Positions 8,641 to 17,648 of a stretch of 64,000 nucleotides of DNA are shown here, piece after piece. The first letter of the stretch is position 1; each line of letters opens with the position of its first letter. The notes beneath the pieces were generated by a model. It had not been told where the DNA came from, did not search any database, and saw only the letters and a list, made by a program, of their open reading frames with translations. The position numbers were made by a program, and so were the translations under genes. Source of the stretch: Flavobacterium sp. 90 (GTDB lineage: Bacteria; Bacteroidota; Bacteroidia; Flavobacteriales; Flavobacteriaceae); NCBI RefSeq assembly GCF_004339525.1, contig NZ_SMGE01000001.1, positions 6,014,001 through 6,078,000 of the forward strand, in the 5' to 3' direction.

Positions 8641-9765
8641 CTATACTTGTTTAATTACTGTTTGAGCTGTAGAAGTGGCCTTTCTTAAAAGATCAAACCA
8701 AAATGGAGCTCCCAAACTCGCCACAAAAGCCGAGATAATCAACCCTAATATTTTAAGAAAAATACAGGAAAATGTAATCTCGTGTTTAGAACATGATGTC
8801 GCCTTTTTTTCTGATTTATTATTAGAAGTAGTCGCACTGGCTTTTGCTGATTTGCAGGCACATTTTGTAGTGTCTTTGGTATTCAAACAGATAGGTTTAT
8901 TCCACCCAATAGGCAAATCAAGATTGTTTTTTAAACTATCTATTTGTTTCGATAATTTTTTAATGTCTTTTTTAGTCGAATCGATAGCGGCTTTATTGAC
9001 AATAGTGACTTTTTTCATAGTGTCATATTTTGCACTAAGACCTTCTAATTGTACTTGATTCTTTAAATAATAATTAATCATTCCTGCTCTTCCCGTTGGA
9101 TTACTTTCATAATATTTAAACAAAGCAATACTATCTACATTAATAGCCAGACTTACAAAAAGACCAATAAAAAACAAACGTTTTCTCGAAAGCTTTTTAT
9201 ACCACGCACTGGTTCTGTCATTAAATTGGTCAAACCAAGTTGTAACTTCGGTAACCAATTGGTCATAAAGTGTTGTCTCATTGCAACCGTCATTACTTAC
9301 AGCTTTAAGTTTTGCTTTAGTGAGAGCATTTCGCAACATTATAATCAAATCACTTTGCCCTAAATAAGTAACAGAGAATTCAAAATTGTTCAGTAAATCA
9401 TTTTTGTACTTTGGCACCTTAGCCGAAGCTTTTGGGTGAAGTATTTTAGCCGCCTGAACATTCGCAACGGTGTCAATTAATACTTCCGCCAAAGTTTTGG
9501 AACAGATTTCTGTTGGAGGTGCTTTTTCAGATTTAGTCAGTAACTTGATATTACTGTTATTGTACATCAATAATCCCCAATTAATCTGATTAGAAAAATC
9601 GAACAGTTTTTCAATAATTTTATTTCTGAAAAACCTTCCTCTTTCACTTTTAATCTGTACTCCTACTTCAAGAATCATACTGCAAAGAAGTGCAAACAAA
9701 GCCCAACTAATGACTATTGAAAGAGCAACCTGAACAATTGTAGAAGAAAAAAAACTTACATCCAT
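8641..9765 (-). CDS. Unrecognised membrane protein with coiled-coil segment
   Basis: A 374-residue protein that I do not recognise. There are hydrophobic segments near residues 8-32, 198-218 and 328-350, the last followed by GAPFWFDLLRKATS. Between the second and third lies a charged helical stretch (KKDIKKLSKQIDSLKNNLD) and a lysine/cysteine-rich loop with several Cys (CLNTKDTTKCACKSAK). It is the first gene of a two-gene operon with the amidohydrolase, 3 bases apart, suggesting a membrane-linked role for that enzyme. Confidence 0.55.
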   Translation of the reverse strand: MDVSFFSSTIVQVALSIVISWALFALLCSMILEVGVQIKSERGRFFRNKIIEKLFDFSNQINWGLLMYNNSNIKLLTKSEKAPPTEICSKTLAEVLIDTVANVQAAKILHPKASAKVPKYKNDLLNNFEFSVTYLGQSDLIIMLRNALTKAKLKAVSNDGCNETTLYDQLVTEVTTWFDQFNDRTSAWYKKLSRKRLFFIGLFVSLAINVDSIALFKYYESNPTGRAGMINYYLKNQVQLEGLSAKYDTMKKVTIVNKAAIDSTKKDIKKLSKQIDSLKNNLDLPIGWNKPICLNTKDTTKCACKSAKASATTSNNKSEKKATSCSKHEITFSCIFLKILGLIISAFVASLGAPFWFDLLRKATSTAQTVIKQV

Positions 9766-10066
9766 TATCTCTAAGTTTTAAAGTTTTGCTTACTCTTTAA
9801 AGGATTTTTAGCCTACTCCTTATGGATTTATATAAAACAAATTCTTTATTTTCCTGACATTACCGAATAACAACTTATAATCAAGCAATTAACTCTAAAA
9901 AAAACAGAACAAGTTATGCAAAAAAAAGCATTTTTTCATAAGTAAATACCCCTGTTTTTGAGTTATTTAATCAACTGAAGCTTTAAAGTTTTCTCTTTAT
10001 AATTACTGGATTTCATTCAGAAACTAAAACAGGTATTTATACTTTAGATAGAAAACTAATAATTGC

Positions 10067-10074
10067 TATTTTTG
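10067..10074 (+). promoter_or_regulatory. Bacteroidota -7 promoter element
   Basis: TATTTTTG matches TAnnTTTG. A TTTA sits 20 bases upstream as a near -33 element (10043-10046), and the PhyH start codon is 33 bases downstream. The rest of the 9766-10106 gap shows nothing else. Confidence 0.5.
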
Positions 10075-10106
10075 AATAAGCAGATTCTTATTCTAAATCT
10101 ATCCAA

Positions 10107-11033
10107 ATGAAAGAGACTTTTACTATTCTTGAAAAACTATGGGAACGTACTTTAAATCCTTCCAATGCTTCTTCTGCGAATGAAATTCAAAATTGGGACG
10201 ACGAAATAAAAGCTTTATATCAATTGGGTATTGGTATGGAAGATGCGCTGCAATTTTTATACTTTGAAAAACCTGATTTCGAAACATTTAAAACCTGGGC
10301 AAACAATAAAAATAAAAGCAACAAATCTGAATCTAATGGTTTTGAAGTTGATGTTCTTTCAAAGGAAGACCTAGAATTTTGGGATAATAACGGCTATGTA
10401 ATTTTAAAAAATGCAATCCCAAAAGAAGATTGCGAAGCTACACAACAAGCAATTTGGGATTTCTTAGAAATGGATCCCAACAACAAAAAAAGTTGGTATA
10501 ACAGACATGAAAATCAAAAAGGTTTAATGCTTAATTTTTCGGATCACGAAACCTTAAATAAAAACAGATTTTCGCCAAGAATAAAAAAAGCATACGAACA
10601 GCTTTATAAAACAGATAACATTTACAAAACTATTGATAAAGTAAGCTTTAACCCTCCTGAAACCTCAGAATTTACTTTTTTAGGAAGTCCGCTTCATTGG
10701 GATACGAGTTTAAAACAACCTATAAAATTTGGGCTTCAGGGACTGCTCTATCTCACAGATTGCAACATTGATGAAGGAGCTTTTCACTGTGTTCCGGGAT
10801 TTCACAACGAGATAAATCATTGGCTTGACAATCTACAGCCAGACGAAAATCCGCGAGATAAAGCTATTGCGACATTACAACCGAAACCTATTGCAGGAAA
10901 TGCCGGCGATTTTATAATCTGGAATAATACTTTGCCGCATTGTGCTACAGCAAACAAAGGAAAAAATCCAAGAATGGTGCAGTATCTTACCTATTTACCA
11001 AATGAATATAATGCTGATGGAGAATGGATCTAA
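10107..11033 (+). CDS. Phytanoyl-CoA dioxygenase (PhyH) family protein
   Basis: A 308-residue protein with the Fe(II)/2-oxoglutarate facial triad visible: H197-x-D199 in LHWDTSLKQP and H278 in LPHCATANKGKNPRM, with R289 placed to bind 2-oxoglutarate. The N-terminal 75 residues are an extra helical region. A typical PhyH entry motif (FWDNNGYVILKNAIPKE) starts near residue 91. The enzyme would hydroxylate an unknown small molecule in the cytoplasm. It converges with the MFS gene, with only 11 bases between. Confidence 0.8.
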   Translation: MKETFTILEKLWERTLNPSNASSANEIQNWDDEIKALYQLGIGMEDALQFLYFEKPDFETFKTWANNKNKSNKSESNGFEVDVLSKEDLEFWDNNGYVILKNAIPKEDCEATQQAIWDFLEMDPNNKKSWYNRHENQKGLMLNFSDHETLNKNRFSPRIKKAYEQLYKTDNIYKTIDKVSFNPPETSEFTFLGSPLHWDTSLKQPIKFGLQGLLYLTDCNIDEGAFHCVPGFHNEINHWLDNLQPDENPRDKAIATLQPKPIAGNAGDFIIWNNTLPHCATANKGKNPRMVQYLTYLPNEYNADGEWI

Positions 11034-11044
11034 ATCTTAGAAAG

Positions 11045-12226
11045 TTACGCTTTTTCGACTTTTCGCAAACGGATCAAAACATATCCTAAAGCAAGGAAAA
11101 CCATTGCTGCGCTGGCATACATAAGCATTGGGATTTTTGCAATCACATCCTGATACATCCATCCTGCAATAAGTGCTCCAAGACCAATTCCGGCTTCAAG
11201 AGCAATATACATTGTTGCCATGGCTTTTCCGCGATGATCGGCGAAACTCATATCAACCGTCCAGGCGTTTAAAGCCGGAGAAACAATTCCGGTAGAAACT
11301 CCGTAAAGCGCAGATCCAACTAAAAGTCCTGTGATTGAAGTCGAAAATCCAACGATGAATAGTGATATAATCAAAAAGAACAATCCAATTGCTATTATAT
11401 GCAAACGGCCGTATTTGTCTGATGCTTTTCCGGCTCCAAAACGAATCATTACCGAAGTAATTGTAAAGACCATAAAAAACAAGCCTTTATTGGCGATTCC
11501 TAAATGCTGACTCCAATCCGGAATTAATGTCAAAATCACGCCATAAGCCATATAAGAAAGAAATGTCACAATAGCTGCCGGCAAAACTTCTACGGCTATA
11601 ATATCATTTCTTGAAATCCTTAGAATACGCAAACTAAAACGTTGTTTGTTTTTTAAAGTTTCTTTCATGTTCATCAAAATTACAATCGACATCAAGGCAA
11701 AAACAGAAGATGCGTAGAAAAGCATGTTCATCGAAGAATATATTTTAATTGTACTTCCAATCGCTGGTCCTAAAGCCATTCCGATTGAGAAACAAAGTCC
11801 GTGCAATCCTAAAGCTTCTCCCCAACGCTCTCTTGGAACAATATCTGCAACATAAGCTGCCGTTGCTGTAGGTTTAAATCCTGTAGAGAATCCATGAATT
11901 AACCTCAAAAATAAAAACCCCGAAACGGTTCCTAAAACCGGATAAAGAATACCACACACAAAACAAACAATCGATCCAACAGCCATAACAGGAACTCTGC
12001 CTAAAGTATCTGTCAATCGACCGCTAAAAGGTCTTGAAATTCCTGCCGTTAACGTAAAAAGCGCAATAATTAATCCTTTATACTCCGCTCCGCCCATATT
12101 ACTCAAATACTCAGGAAGTTCCGGAATCAGCATATTAAAACTTGCCGAAAACAGTAAGGAACTTAAACAAACTAATCCAAACTGAAGATTATAGATTGGG
12201 TGAATGGCTTTGATTGGGGAATTCAT
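11045..12226 (-). CDS. MFS transporter, drug/metabolite efflux type
   Basis: With the start at 12226 the product is 393 residues, with about 12 hydrophobic segments and the MFS loop motif GRLTDTLGRVPVM between segments 2 and 3. A second, related loop (GKASDKYGRLHII) follows segment 8. An upstream start at 12280 is in frame, but a good promoter (-7 element 12245-12252) lies between, so the inner ATG is preferred. It is probably a proton-driven efflux pump; the substrate is unknown. Confidence 0.85.
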   Translation of the reverse strand: MNSPIKAIHPIYNLQFGLVCLSSLLFSASFNMLIPELPEYLSNMGGAEYKGLIIALFTLTAGISRPFSGRLTDTLGRVPVMAVGSIVCFVCGILYPVLGTVSGFLFLRLIHGFSTGFKPTATAAYVADIVPRERWGEALGLHGLCFSIGMALGPAIGSTIKIYSSMNMLFYASSVFALMSIVILMNMKETLKNKQRFSLRILRISRNDIIAVEVLPAAIVTFLSYMAYGVILTLIPDWSQHLGIANKGLFFMVFTITSVMIRFGAGKASDKYGRLHIIAIGLFFLIISLFIVGFSTSITGLLVGSALYGVSTGIVSPALNAWTVDMSFADHRGKAMATMYIALEAGIGLGALIAGWMYQDVIAKIPMLMYASAAMVFLALGYVLIRLRKVEKA

Positions 12227-12244
12227 GAAGTGATTTTTGAAGCG

Positions 12245-12272
12245 CAAAGATAGAGAAAACTCTAATTTCAAA
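12245..12272 (-). promoter_or_regulatory. Promoter of the MFS gene
   Basis: On the minus strand TTTG (12269-12272), 16 bases, TATCTTTG (12245-12252). The spacing is slightly short for the TTTG/TAnnTTTG consensus. It decides the start at 12226. Confidence 0.55.
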
Positions 12273-12483
12273 CTAATCAATCACAAAGCTAATTGAGTAA
12301 AGATTAACGCTAAATCAATTTTAAACCTTTCCTGAAACACACTGATAAAAGTCTGATATTGATTATTATATGGCTTATCATGGTCATAATAAGAAGCAGA
12401 CACATTGTAATTTTGCGCCGTTATAATAAAAAGGAAATTACATAAGTAATAACCTAAATAACAAATCATTAACTCTTATAAAT

Positions 12484-13824
12484 ATGAAAACAAAAAATAC
12501 CACACTGTACTTTTATATCCTATTCTTAATTCCATTCTTTTCGCAAGTAATTGGTCAGAATAAGGCAATCAATTTAAAAGAGAAAAACAATACTTACCTC
12601 GACTCTGTAAAAAAGACATTTGTCAGGAATAATATGTCTGCTCGTGTTGACAGCTTGTGGATGAAGGAATTAACAAATCTGGATGCTTTTAATACGCTTA
12701 CAACCGAAATTGAAAACGGTGCCGTGGATCAAAAAATTGATTTAGAATTGCCTACTGAATTACTTAAATCGAGACTAACTGCGATGAATGCAAAATCGCC
12801 TTTCAATATTGAATACAATCCACAGCTTGAAACCGTTATTAAATCTTTTCTTAAATACAGAAAGAAATCATTTGGTAGATTAATGGCTGCTTCTGAATAC
12901 TATTTCCCTTTGTTTGAGGAAGCTTTGGCAAAAGAAAAAATTCCACTTGAAATCAAATATCTGGCTGTTGTAGAATCTGCATTAAATCCAAAAGCGGTTT
13001 CGAATATGGGAGCAACAGGACTTTGGCAATTTATGTATAATACCGGAAAACAATACAAGCTTGAAATCGATTCTTATGTTGATGAACGTCACGATCCTCT
13101 AAAATCTACAGAAGCTGCCGCAAAATACATGAATAGTATGTATAAAGCTTTTGGTGATTGGGATTTGGTTTTAGCCGCTTACAACTCAGGGCCCGGAAAC
13201 GTTTCTAAAGCGATCAATCGTTCTGGCGGACAAAAAAATTACTGGAACATTAGAAAAAATTTACCAAAAGAAACACAAGGTTATATTCCCGCATTTCTTG
13301 CTACAATGTACCTTTATGAATATCATGCCGAACACGGGATTCAGCCTGAAAAAGCATTAGTAAAACATTTTGCAACAGATACAATAATGATCAAAAAACA
13401 AATGAGTTTCAAGCAAATTTCTGACTTGATCGACATTCCAATTGCGCAATTAGAATTATTAAATCCTTCGTATAAACTGAATATTGTTCCGGTTTACGAC
13501 AAACAAAAACATTTTCTAAAATTGCCTCAGGATAAAATAGCCGTTTTTACTTCGAATGAAGAAAAAATTTATGCTTACGCCGAATATCAGGCAAATTTAC
13601 GGGAGAAACCTTCTCAAAATTCTATGATGATTGCGTCTAAAACGACTAACCCAAAAAAAACTGCAACATTTGAAAAAGCAAAATATTATGTTATTCAAAA
13701 AGGAGATACTCTGGGCAGCATCGCAAGAAAATATTCTGTAAGTGTTTCTGATCTAAAAAAATGGAATAAAATAAATACTGAATTATTGGCATTAGGCAAA
13801 AGCTTAAAAATAACAGCAAAATAG
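12484..13824 (+). CDS. mltD: MltD-like lytic transglycosylase with LysM
   Basis: A 446-residue periplasmic enzyme that cleaves peptidoglycan glycan strands. It starts with a signal peptide (IPFFSQVIGQ region). The SLT domain runs from about residue 150 to 270, with the catalytic glutamate E164 in VVESALNPKAVS and the GATGLWQFM and AAYNSGPGNV motifs. One clear C-terminal LysM (YYVIQKGDTLGSIARKYS) binds peptidoglycan, and a weaker LysM-like segment precedes it. A -7 element (TAATTTTG, 12408-12415) lies upstream. A hairpin terminator follows the palindromic repeat downstream. Confidence 0.88.
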   Translation: MKTKNTTLYFYILFLIPFFSQVIGQNKAINLKEKNNTYLDSVKKTFVRNNMSARVDSLWMKELTNLDAFNTLTTEIENGAVDQKIDLELPTELLKSRLTAMNAKSPFNIEYNPQLETVIKSFLKYRKKSFGRLMAASEYYFPLFEEALAKEKIPLEIKYLAVVESALNPKAVSNMGATGLWQFMYNTGKQYKLEIDSYVDERHDPLKSTEAAAKYMNSMYKAFGDWDLVLAAYNSGPGNVSKAINRSGGQKNYWNIRKNLPKETQGYIPAFLATMYLYEYHAEHGIQPEKALVKHFATDTIMIKKQMSFKQISDLIDIPIAQLELLNPSYKLNIVPVYDKQKHFLKLPQDKIAVFTSNEEKIYAYAEYQANLREKPSQNSMMIASKTTNPKKTATFEKAKYYVIQKGDTLGSIARKYSVSVSDLKKWNKINTELLALGKSLKITAK

Positions 13825-13871
13825 TATTAAATAGAAGTTTTTATTAGAAATACGAATCAAAGGTTAAAATT

Positions 13872-14024
13872 TGCCGTTAGGCACTAAATCTTGGTAGAAA
13901 ACAGGAATTAGAATAAATTTAGCGTGCCGCAGGTACGCAATAATTATCATTTTGTCGCGTACCTGCGGCACGCCAACGTATTTTGAATCTACAATGACTA
14001 CCAATATTTAGTGCCTAACGGCAC
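13872..14024. repeat. Nested-palindrome repeat, family 1, copy A
   Basis: Outer arms 13872-13897 and 13998-14023 (25 of 26 bases complementary; TGCCGTTAGGCACTAAAT at the left end). They enclose a perfect 17-bp inner inverted repeat, GCGTGCCGCAGGTACGC (13922-13938) with its complement (13957-13973). Related copies lie near 26.4, 35.1 and 51.4 kb. Confidence 0.9.
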
Positions 14025-14056
14025 AAATTATAGAATTTCAACTCTTGATTGGTATT

Positions 14057-14106
14057 AAAACTACTTTTATAAAGTGTTTCATCACATAATAAAAGTAGTT
14101 TTTATC
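14057..14106 (+). terminator. Hairpin terminator
   Basis: AAAACTACTTTTAT (14057-14070) pairs with ATAAAAGTAGTTTT (14089-14102) around an 18-base loop, followed by T residues. It probably ends the mltD transcript. Confidence 0.6.
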
Positions 14107-14278
14107 AGTTTTGAAACTTCTAAACCAACGTTATTTATTGTAAAAGTTTTTTAAAATTTGCCTTTTTTATACAGCTCTTTAAAAAGTTTAAAATATATTT
14201 ACGTTTTGGTTAATAGAATTACGCATCGCAAATAATGAATTAATGCAGCGTCAAGCCAATTAATTTTAAGCAGTCAGA

Positions 14279-15016
14279 ATGGAAAAATATAACGTATCAG
14301 TAGTGTCATCAACTTTAGAGGATAATACAATACCCAACGATAAAATAAAGAAAGTCGATTTATTACCAGATCCTGAATCTCGTTTAGATTCAATGGAAAT
14401 GAAAGAAAAACCTCTTATGGATTCTACTATTCCGTTTAGAGATTTAACAAATGTTGCGACTAAAAAAGAAAGCATTACCAAACTGATTGACAAACTTGAT
14501 GTTGAAACTAATATTAGATATCAAAGAACTGTAGAAGATACGTATTGCAATGTATATTCATACGATTATTGTTATTTTTCGAAAGTATATCTGCCAACGG
14601 TTTGGTGGACAGATGAATCTCTTGAAAAAGTATTAAACGGGCAAGAAGTTGAGCCTGTTTTTGAAGAAACTGTTGATCGCATTTACTCCAGCGCCATACA
14701 CGATTGGTTTTTAGAATGGGGAGTTAGTTTTGGCTGGGAAAGAATCCTTACTGTTGATGAACTTCAAAATAAGGTAAACGCTAATGGCGGAATTGGAATT
14801 ATTTGTGCCAAAAGAAAAGAAAAAGGACTTTCTGGTCATATTGTTCCTGTTGTTCCCGAAACAGATTTACATAAAGCGTATCGAGAAAATGGTATAGTAG
14901 TATATCCGCTACAATCACAAGCCGGAAAATTAAACTATAATTACTTTTCAGAAGTTAGAGAAGACTGGTGGAATGACGAGCTATATTCCTCTTATGTCTT
15001 ATATTACCATGAATAA
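14279..15016 (+). CDS. Putative papain-like (NlpC/P60-like) amidase or peptidase
   Basis: A 245-residue protein with no signal peptide or membrane segment. By eye, its second half follows the order of papain-like peptidoglycan amidases: a Cys-Asn at a helix start (TYCNVYSYDY, C90), a Trp-rich middle (HDWFLEWGVSFGWERI), then NGGIGIICAKRKEKGLSGHIVPVVPE with candidate catalytic H187, and PLQSQAGK, like the usual late Gln-Ala-Gly element. Residues 1-75 are an unrelated charged region. The call is inference, not a database match. The gene is followed by a candidate amidoligase, which suggests the two make and break amide bonds on one substrate. Confidence 0.5.
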   Translation: MEKYNVSVVSSTLEDNTIPNDKIKKVDLLPDPESRLDSMEMKEKPLMDSTIPFRDLTNVATKKESITKLIDKLDVETNIRYQRTVEDTYCNVYSYDYCYFSKVYLPTVWWTDESLEKVLNGQEVEPVFEETVDRIYSSAIHDWFLEWGVSFGWERILTVDELQNKVNANGGIGIICAKRKEKGLSGHIVPVVPETDLHKAYRENGIVVYPLQSQAGKLNYNYFSEVREDWWNDELYSSYVLYYHE

Positions 15017-15081
15017 ATAAAAACAATTTCCTTAATTGTTTAAACTTCTAAAAACTTTATTGATTTTCAATGTGTTAACTA

Positions 15082-15113
15082 TTTGTAAATCACATAATAA
15101 AAAACTACTTTTG
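15082..15113 (+). promoter_or_regulatory. Strong consensus promoter
   Basis: TTTG (15082-15085), 20 bases, TACTTTTG (15106-15113): an exact match to the Bacteroidota TTTG/TAnnTTTG pattern. It lies 66 bases after the amidase-like gene and about 350 bases before the next start codon, so it would give a long 5' leader or drive a small RNA. The rest of the 15114-15460 gap shows no convincing gene. Confidence 0.55.
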
Positions 15114-15460
15114 CAACTTGGAAAAAAACAGGAATAGTAAAAGTTGTCATTCGGCTATTCATCTTCTTAAATTATTGATATAAAAGTAATTAACATCAAT
15201 ACTAATTTTATAACCTACTTATAAAATTATATTGATTTTATCAATCATTCAGTCGATACAAGTGCAAAATTTCTAAAACTAATATAAATTCATACAATTT
15301 TAAAAGTAAATCAAGACTTTTTTAATGGATGCAACCAATTATGCTTTATCCGTTAAAAGATTTCTTGCCTCTGATTGTTAGCAGATTAGTTTTTTTTTCC
15401 GAATAAAAAAGCAGTGATTTTAAACAATTAAATTAACCATAAAAAAGACAATTAGTATAA

Positions 15461-17002
15461 ATGAAAGACAATCAGACACAAAAATATTATTGGGGAATAG
15501 GATTAGAAAACGAAACCTACATGCAATTTGAAGAATCCCTAATTGTCTCTGGTGAATTTATACAAGAAAAAATTGGCTTTGAGAAATATAGTATTGACTA
15601 TAGAAAATGCTACAAACCAGAGAGTTTAACTCCTGTCTTGAAAAAAGCTTTTGATATAAACGAAAACTACACAGTAAGCAGAATGATGAACAGTCATTCG
15701 CTTGAAAAGCTGGATATTAATTTTCAGCATAAAACATTATCGCCTGTAAAACCATTAATAGATACTGAAACTGGTGAAGTGATTGCAAAACCAATCGAAA
15801 ATCCGGATTATCTTGGGCAATCTATCATGGAAGTTTTTCTTGAAGATCAGCCTTATAACATTCAAAGTATGATTACCCAAAGAAACAAAACGATGGGTTC
15901 TGTACATTTTGATGGTGATTCGATCGAATTTGTAACTAAATATTTTGAAAATAGAACAATAGCTGATTCTTGCAAAGAACTAAAAGCTACTAAAAAACTA
16001 TTTCTTGATAAAATCAATGAATCTGCTGTTTTAGACGGAAAATTAAGTTTTCCGGATTACAACAATGGTCTTAATATGTTCATGACAAATCAGGAAAATC
16101 TTGTTTTGTTCAACAACGGAACGTACCACTTTCATATTACATTGCCGTCATTGACAGAAGATAGCCGAATTGTAGATTATAATGAGTTTAATAAAACGCA
16201 TGGTAACGCAATTTATTTACTGCAATGGTTTGAACCTTTCTTTATTGCAACTCTTGGAAGCCCGGATATTATGGGAGTCATAAGTGACAAATATAGTCTG
16301 GACAAAAAATTTACTTTGGGTTCTATGAGAAATGCCATGTCTCGCTACATAGGTGTCGGAACTTATAATAAAGCAATGCCAAAAGGTAAAATCCTGACTT
16401 ATAAAGTGGACGATTTTAGAAAATTGCTAAAATTTGAAAAAGAAGAAAACATTTGGTGGCGTGATCAAATTGAAGCTGACATGGAATATGAAATGCTCTC
16501 TGAAGTTGGTCTTGATTTTAATCAGGAAAAAATGTACCAAAGCGGATTTGAATTTAGAAGCTTTGACGAGTTTCCTGCTGAATATTTAAATGATGTTCTT
16601 TTTTCTATCATCTTAATATGTGAGCATTCCTTAAATCTGCCTGATGTTCAATGGGCGCATGATAGTAAAGCCTGGAATAATTTAGTTTTTAAAACTTTAA
16701 AAATGGGTTATTCGACTGAAATTAATGAAGATGAAAAGAAAGAAGTTCTGGATTTACTACAAATATTAAATCCATCAGATTCTAATTATGACACTCTAAA
16801 ATCTGAATTTGAAGCAATCGTTTTATTAGACGAATTTTTCTTTAAAATCCTGGCTGTTTTACACGATAAATACAAAGACAACAACGTTTGTCTGGATGCA
16901 ATGTACGGACAAAAAACAAGTTCTCCGCCTAAATGGGATAACTTTAATAAATACCAAACAGAGAAACATTTACAGCAAATTGGTGATTTTTGCGAAAACT
17001 AA
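15461..17002 (+). CDS. Putative amidoligase (GCS/COOH-NH2 ligase fold)
   Basis: A 513-residue cytoplasmic protein. The N-terminus YYWGIGLENETYMQF (E16 and E18) resembles the first metal-binding strand of glutamate-cysteine-ligase-like amidoligases. Later elements fit the fold: GDSIEFVT (residues 152-159), NNGTYHFHITLPS with H223 and H225, WFEPFFIATLGSPD (256-269) like the family's substrate-side helix, and SMRNAMSRY with R290. Such enzymes use ATP to join a carboxylate to an amine. The C-terminal 200 residues are not recognised. The assignment is by eye and tentative. A terminator follows at 17029. Confidence 0.5.
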   Translation: MKDNQTQKYYWGIGLENETYMQFEESLIVSGEFIQEKIGFEKYSIDYRKCYKPESLTPVLKKAFDINENYTVSRMMNSHSLEKLDINFQHKTLSPVKPLIDTETGEVIAKPIENPDYLGQSIMEVFLEDQPYNIQSMITQRNKTMGSVHFDGDSIEFVTKYFENRTIADSCKELKATKKLFLDKINESAVLDGKLSFPDYNNGLNMFMTNQENLVLFNNGTYHFHITLPSLTEDSRIVDYNEFNKTHGNAIYLLQWFEPFFIATLGSPDIMGVISDKYSLDKKFTLGSMRNAMSRYIGVGTYNKAMPKGKILTYKVDDFRKLLKFEKEENIWWRDQIEADMEYEMLSEVGLDFNQEKMYQSGFEFRSFDEFPAEYLNDVLFSIILICEHSLNLPDVQWAHDSKAWNNLVFKTLKMGYSTEINEDEKKEVLDLLQILNPSDSNYDTLKSEFEAIVLLDEFFFKILAVLHDKYKDNNVCLDAMYGQKTSSPPKWDNFNKYQTEKHLQQIGDFCEN

Positions 17003-17028
17003 GATTTCGCATTTTAACTATACAATTA

Positions 17029-17063
17029 CGGGACAAAGAAGCTTTTTCTTTGTCCCGTTTTTA
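17029..17063. terminator. Hairpin terminator between convergent genes
   Basis: CGGGACAAAGAA (17029-17040) with TTCTTTGTCCCG (17046-17057), then T5. It ends the amidoligase-like gene. Confidence 0.85.
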
Positions 17064-17080
17064 TTACTTAATAATATTAT

Positions 17081-17521
17081 CTAATTCGCGATTATTCGTG
17101 ATTCAACAATTATAAAATATCCCACACGTTTTTTTATAAGCCATTTTCCGTTTTGATATACGTACTGATCTTCATACTTCACGCTATAATCAGTAAGTAC
17201 ATCCTTGCCTTCAGATTCGCTTATCATTTTTATCTGAGAAAAAGAAACACCAGATGCATGCTCTTTATCTATAGTAACATTATGTGGTCCGTTTAATGTA
17301 AAATAAGTTTTAACCTGAGAAGCATGTCCGTTAAATTCTTTTTCAAGATTCTCTCTTCCTGAAACATTTGCCGCTAAAAAGTCATTCATATAAGCCTGAT
17401 AAATAACATCTGATGTGAAAACACTCATTTGTTCAACAATCTTTTTTTCATCGCCTAAGATTGCATAAGCATCAATTAATTGTCTTAATTCTTCTTTTGT
17501 TCTTAAAATTTCTAGTGTCAT
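17081..17521 (-). CDS. SnoaL-like / NTF2-fold protein
   Basis: A 146-residue protein with the usual order of the SnoaL_4-type NTF2 fold: LRQLIDAYAILGDEKKIVEQMSVF, then TSDVIYQAY, GRENLEKEF, and a closing sheet with DYSVKYEDQYVYQNGKWLIKKR. It may be a small binding protein or an isomerase; no catalytic residue can be named. It is divergent from an HxlR regulator, with a 17-bp dyad in the shared promoter region, so it is a likely target of that regulator. Confidence 0.75.
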   Translation of the reverse strand: MTLEILRTKEELRQLIDAYAILGDEKKIVEQMSVFTSDVIYQAYMNDFLAANVSGRENLEKEFNGHASQVKTYFTLNGPHNVTIDKEHASGVSFSQIKMISESEGKDVLTDYSVKYEDQYVYQNGKWLIKKRVGYFIIVESRIIAN

Positions 17522-17552
17522 AATTTTGTATTTATTATTTGAAAATTCTTTA

Positions 17553-17591
17553 CTGTAAATGATTTACAGATTCAAAAATAATTTATATTTG
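17553..17591. promoter_or_regulatory. Divergent promoter region with 17-bp dyad
   Basis: Perfect dyad CTGTAAAT-G-ATTTACAG at 17553-17569. Next to it lie a minus-strand -7 element (CAAAAATA on the plus strand, 17573-17580) for the SnoaL-like gene and a plus-strand -7 element TATATTTG (17584-17591) for the HxlR gene. The dyad is a candidate HxlR operator. Confidence 0.6.
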
Positions 17592-17648
17592 CTTACATTT
17601 TATTACTAGTTACTAAAAGGTTATCTAGTTATTTTTTAGAACCACTAC

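Noticed and set aside
12281..12469. Minus-strand open frame upstream of the MFS gene
   Set aside because: It covers the MFS promoter and the mltD upstream region and shows no protein-like composition.
15325..15381. Short ORF of 18 codons in the amidase-amidoligase gap
   Set aside because: No motif or promoter at the right distance and no rare-codon pattern; chance expectation in AT-rich DNA.
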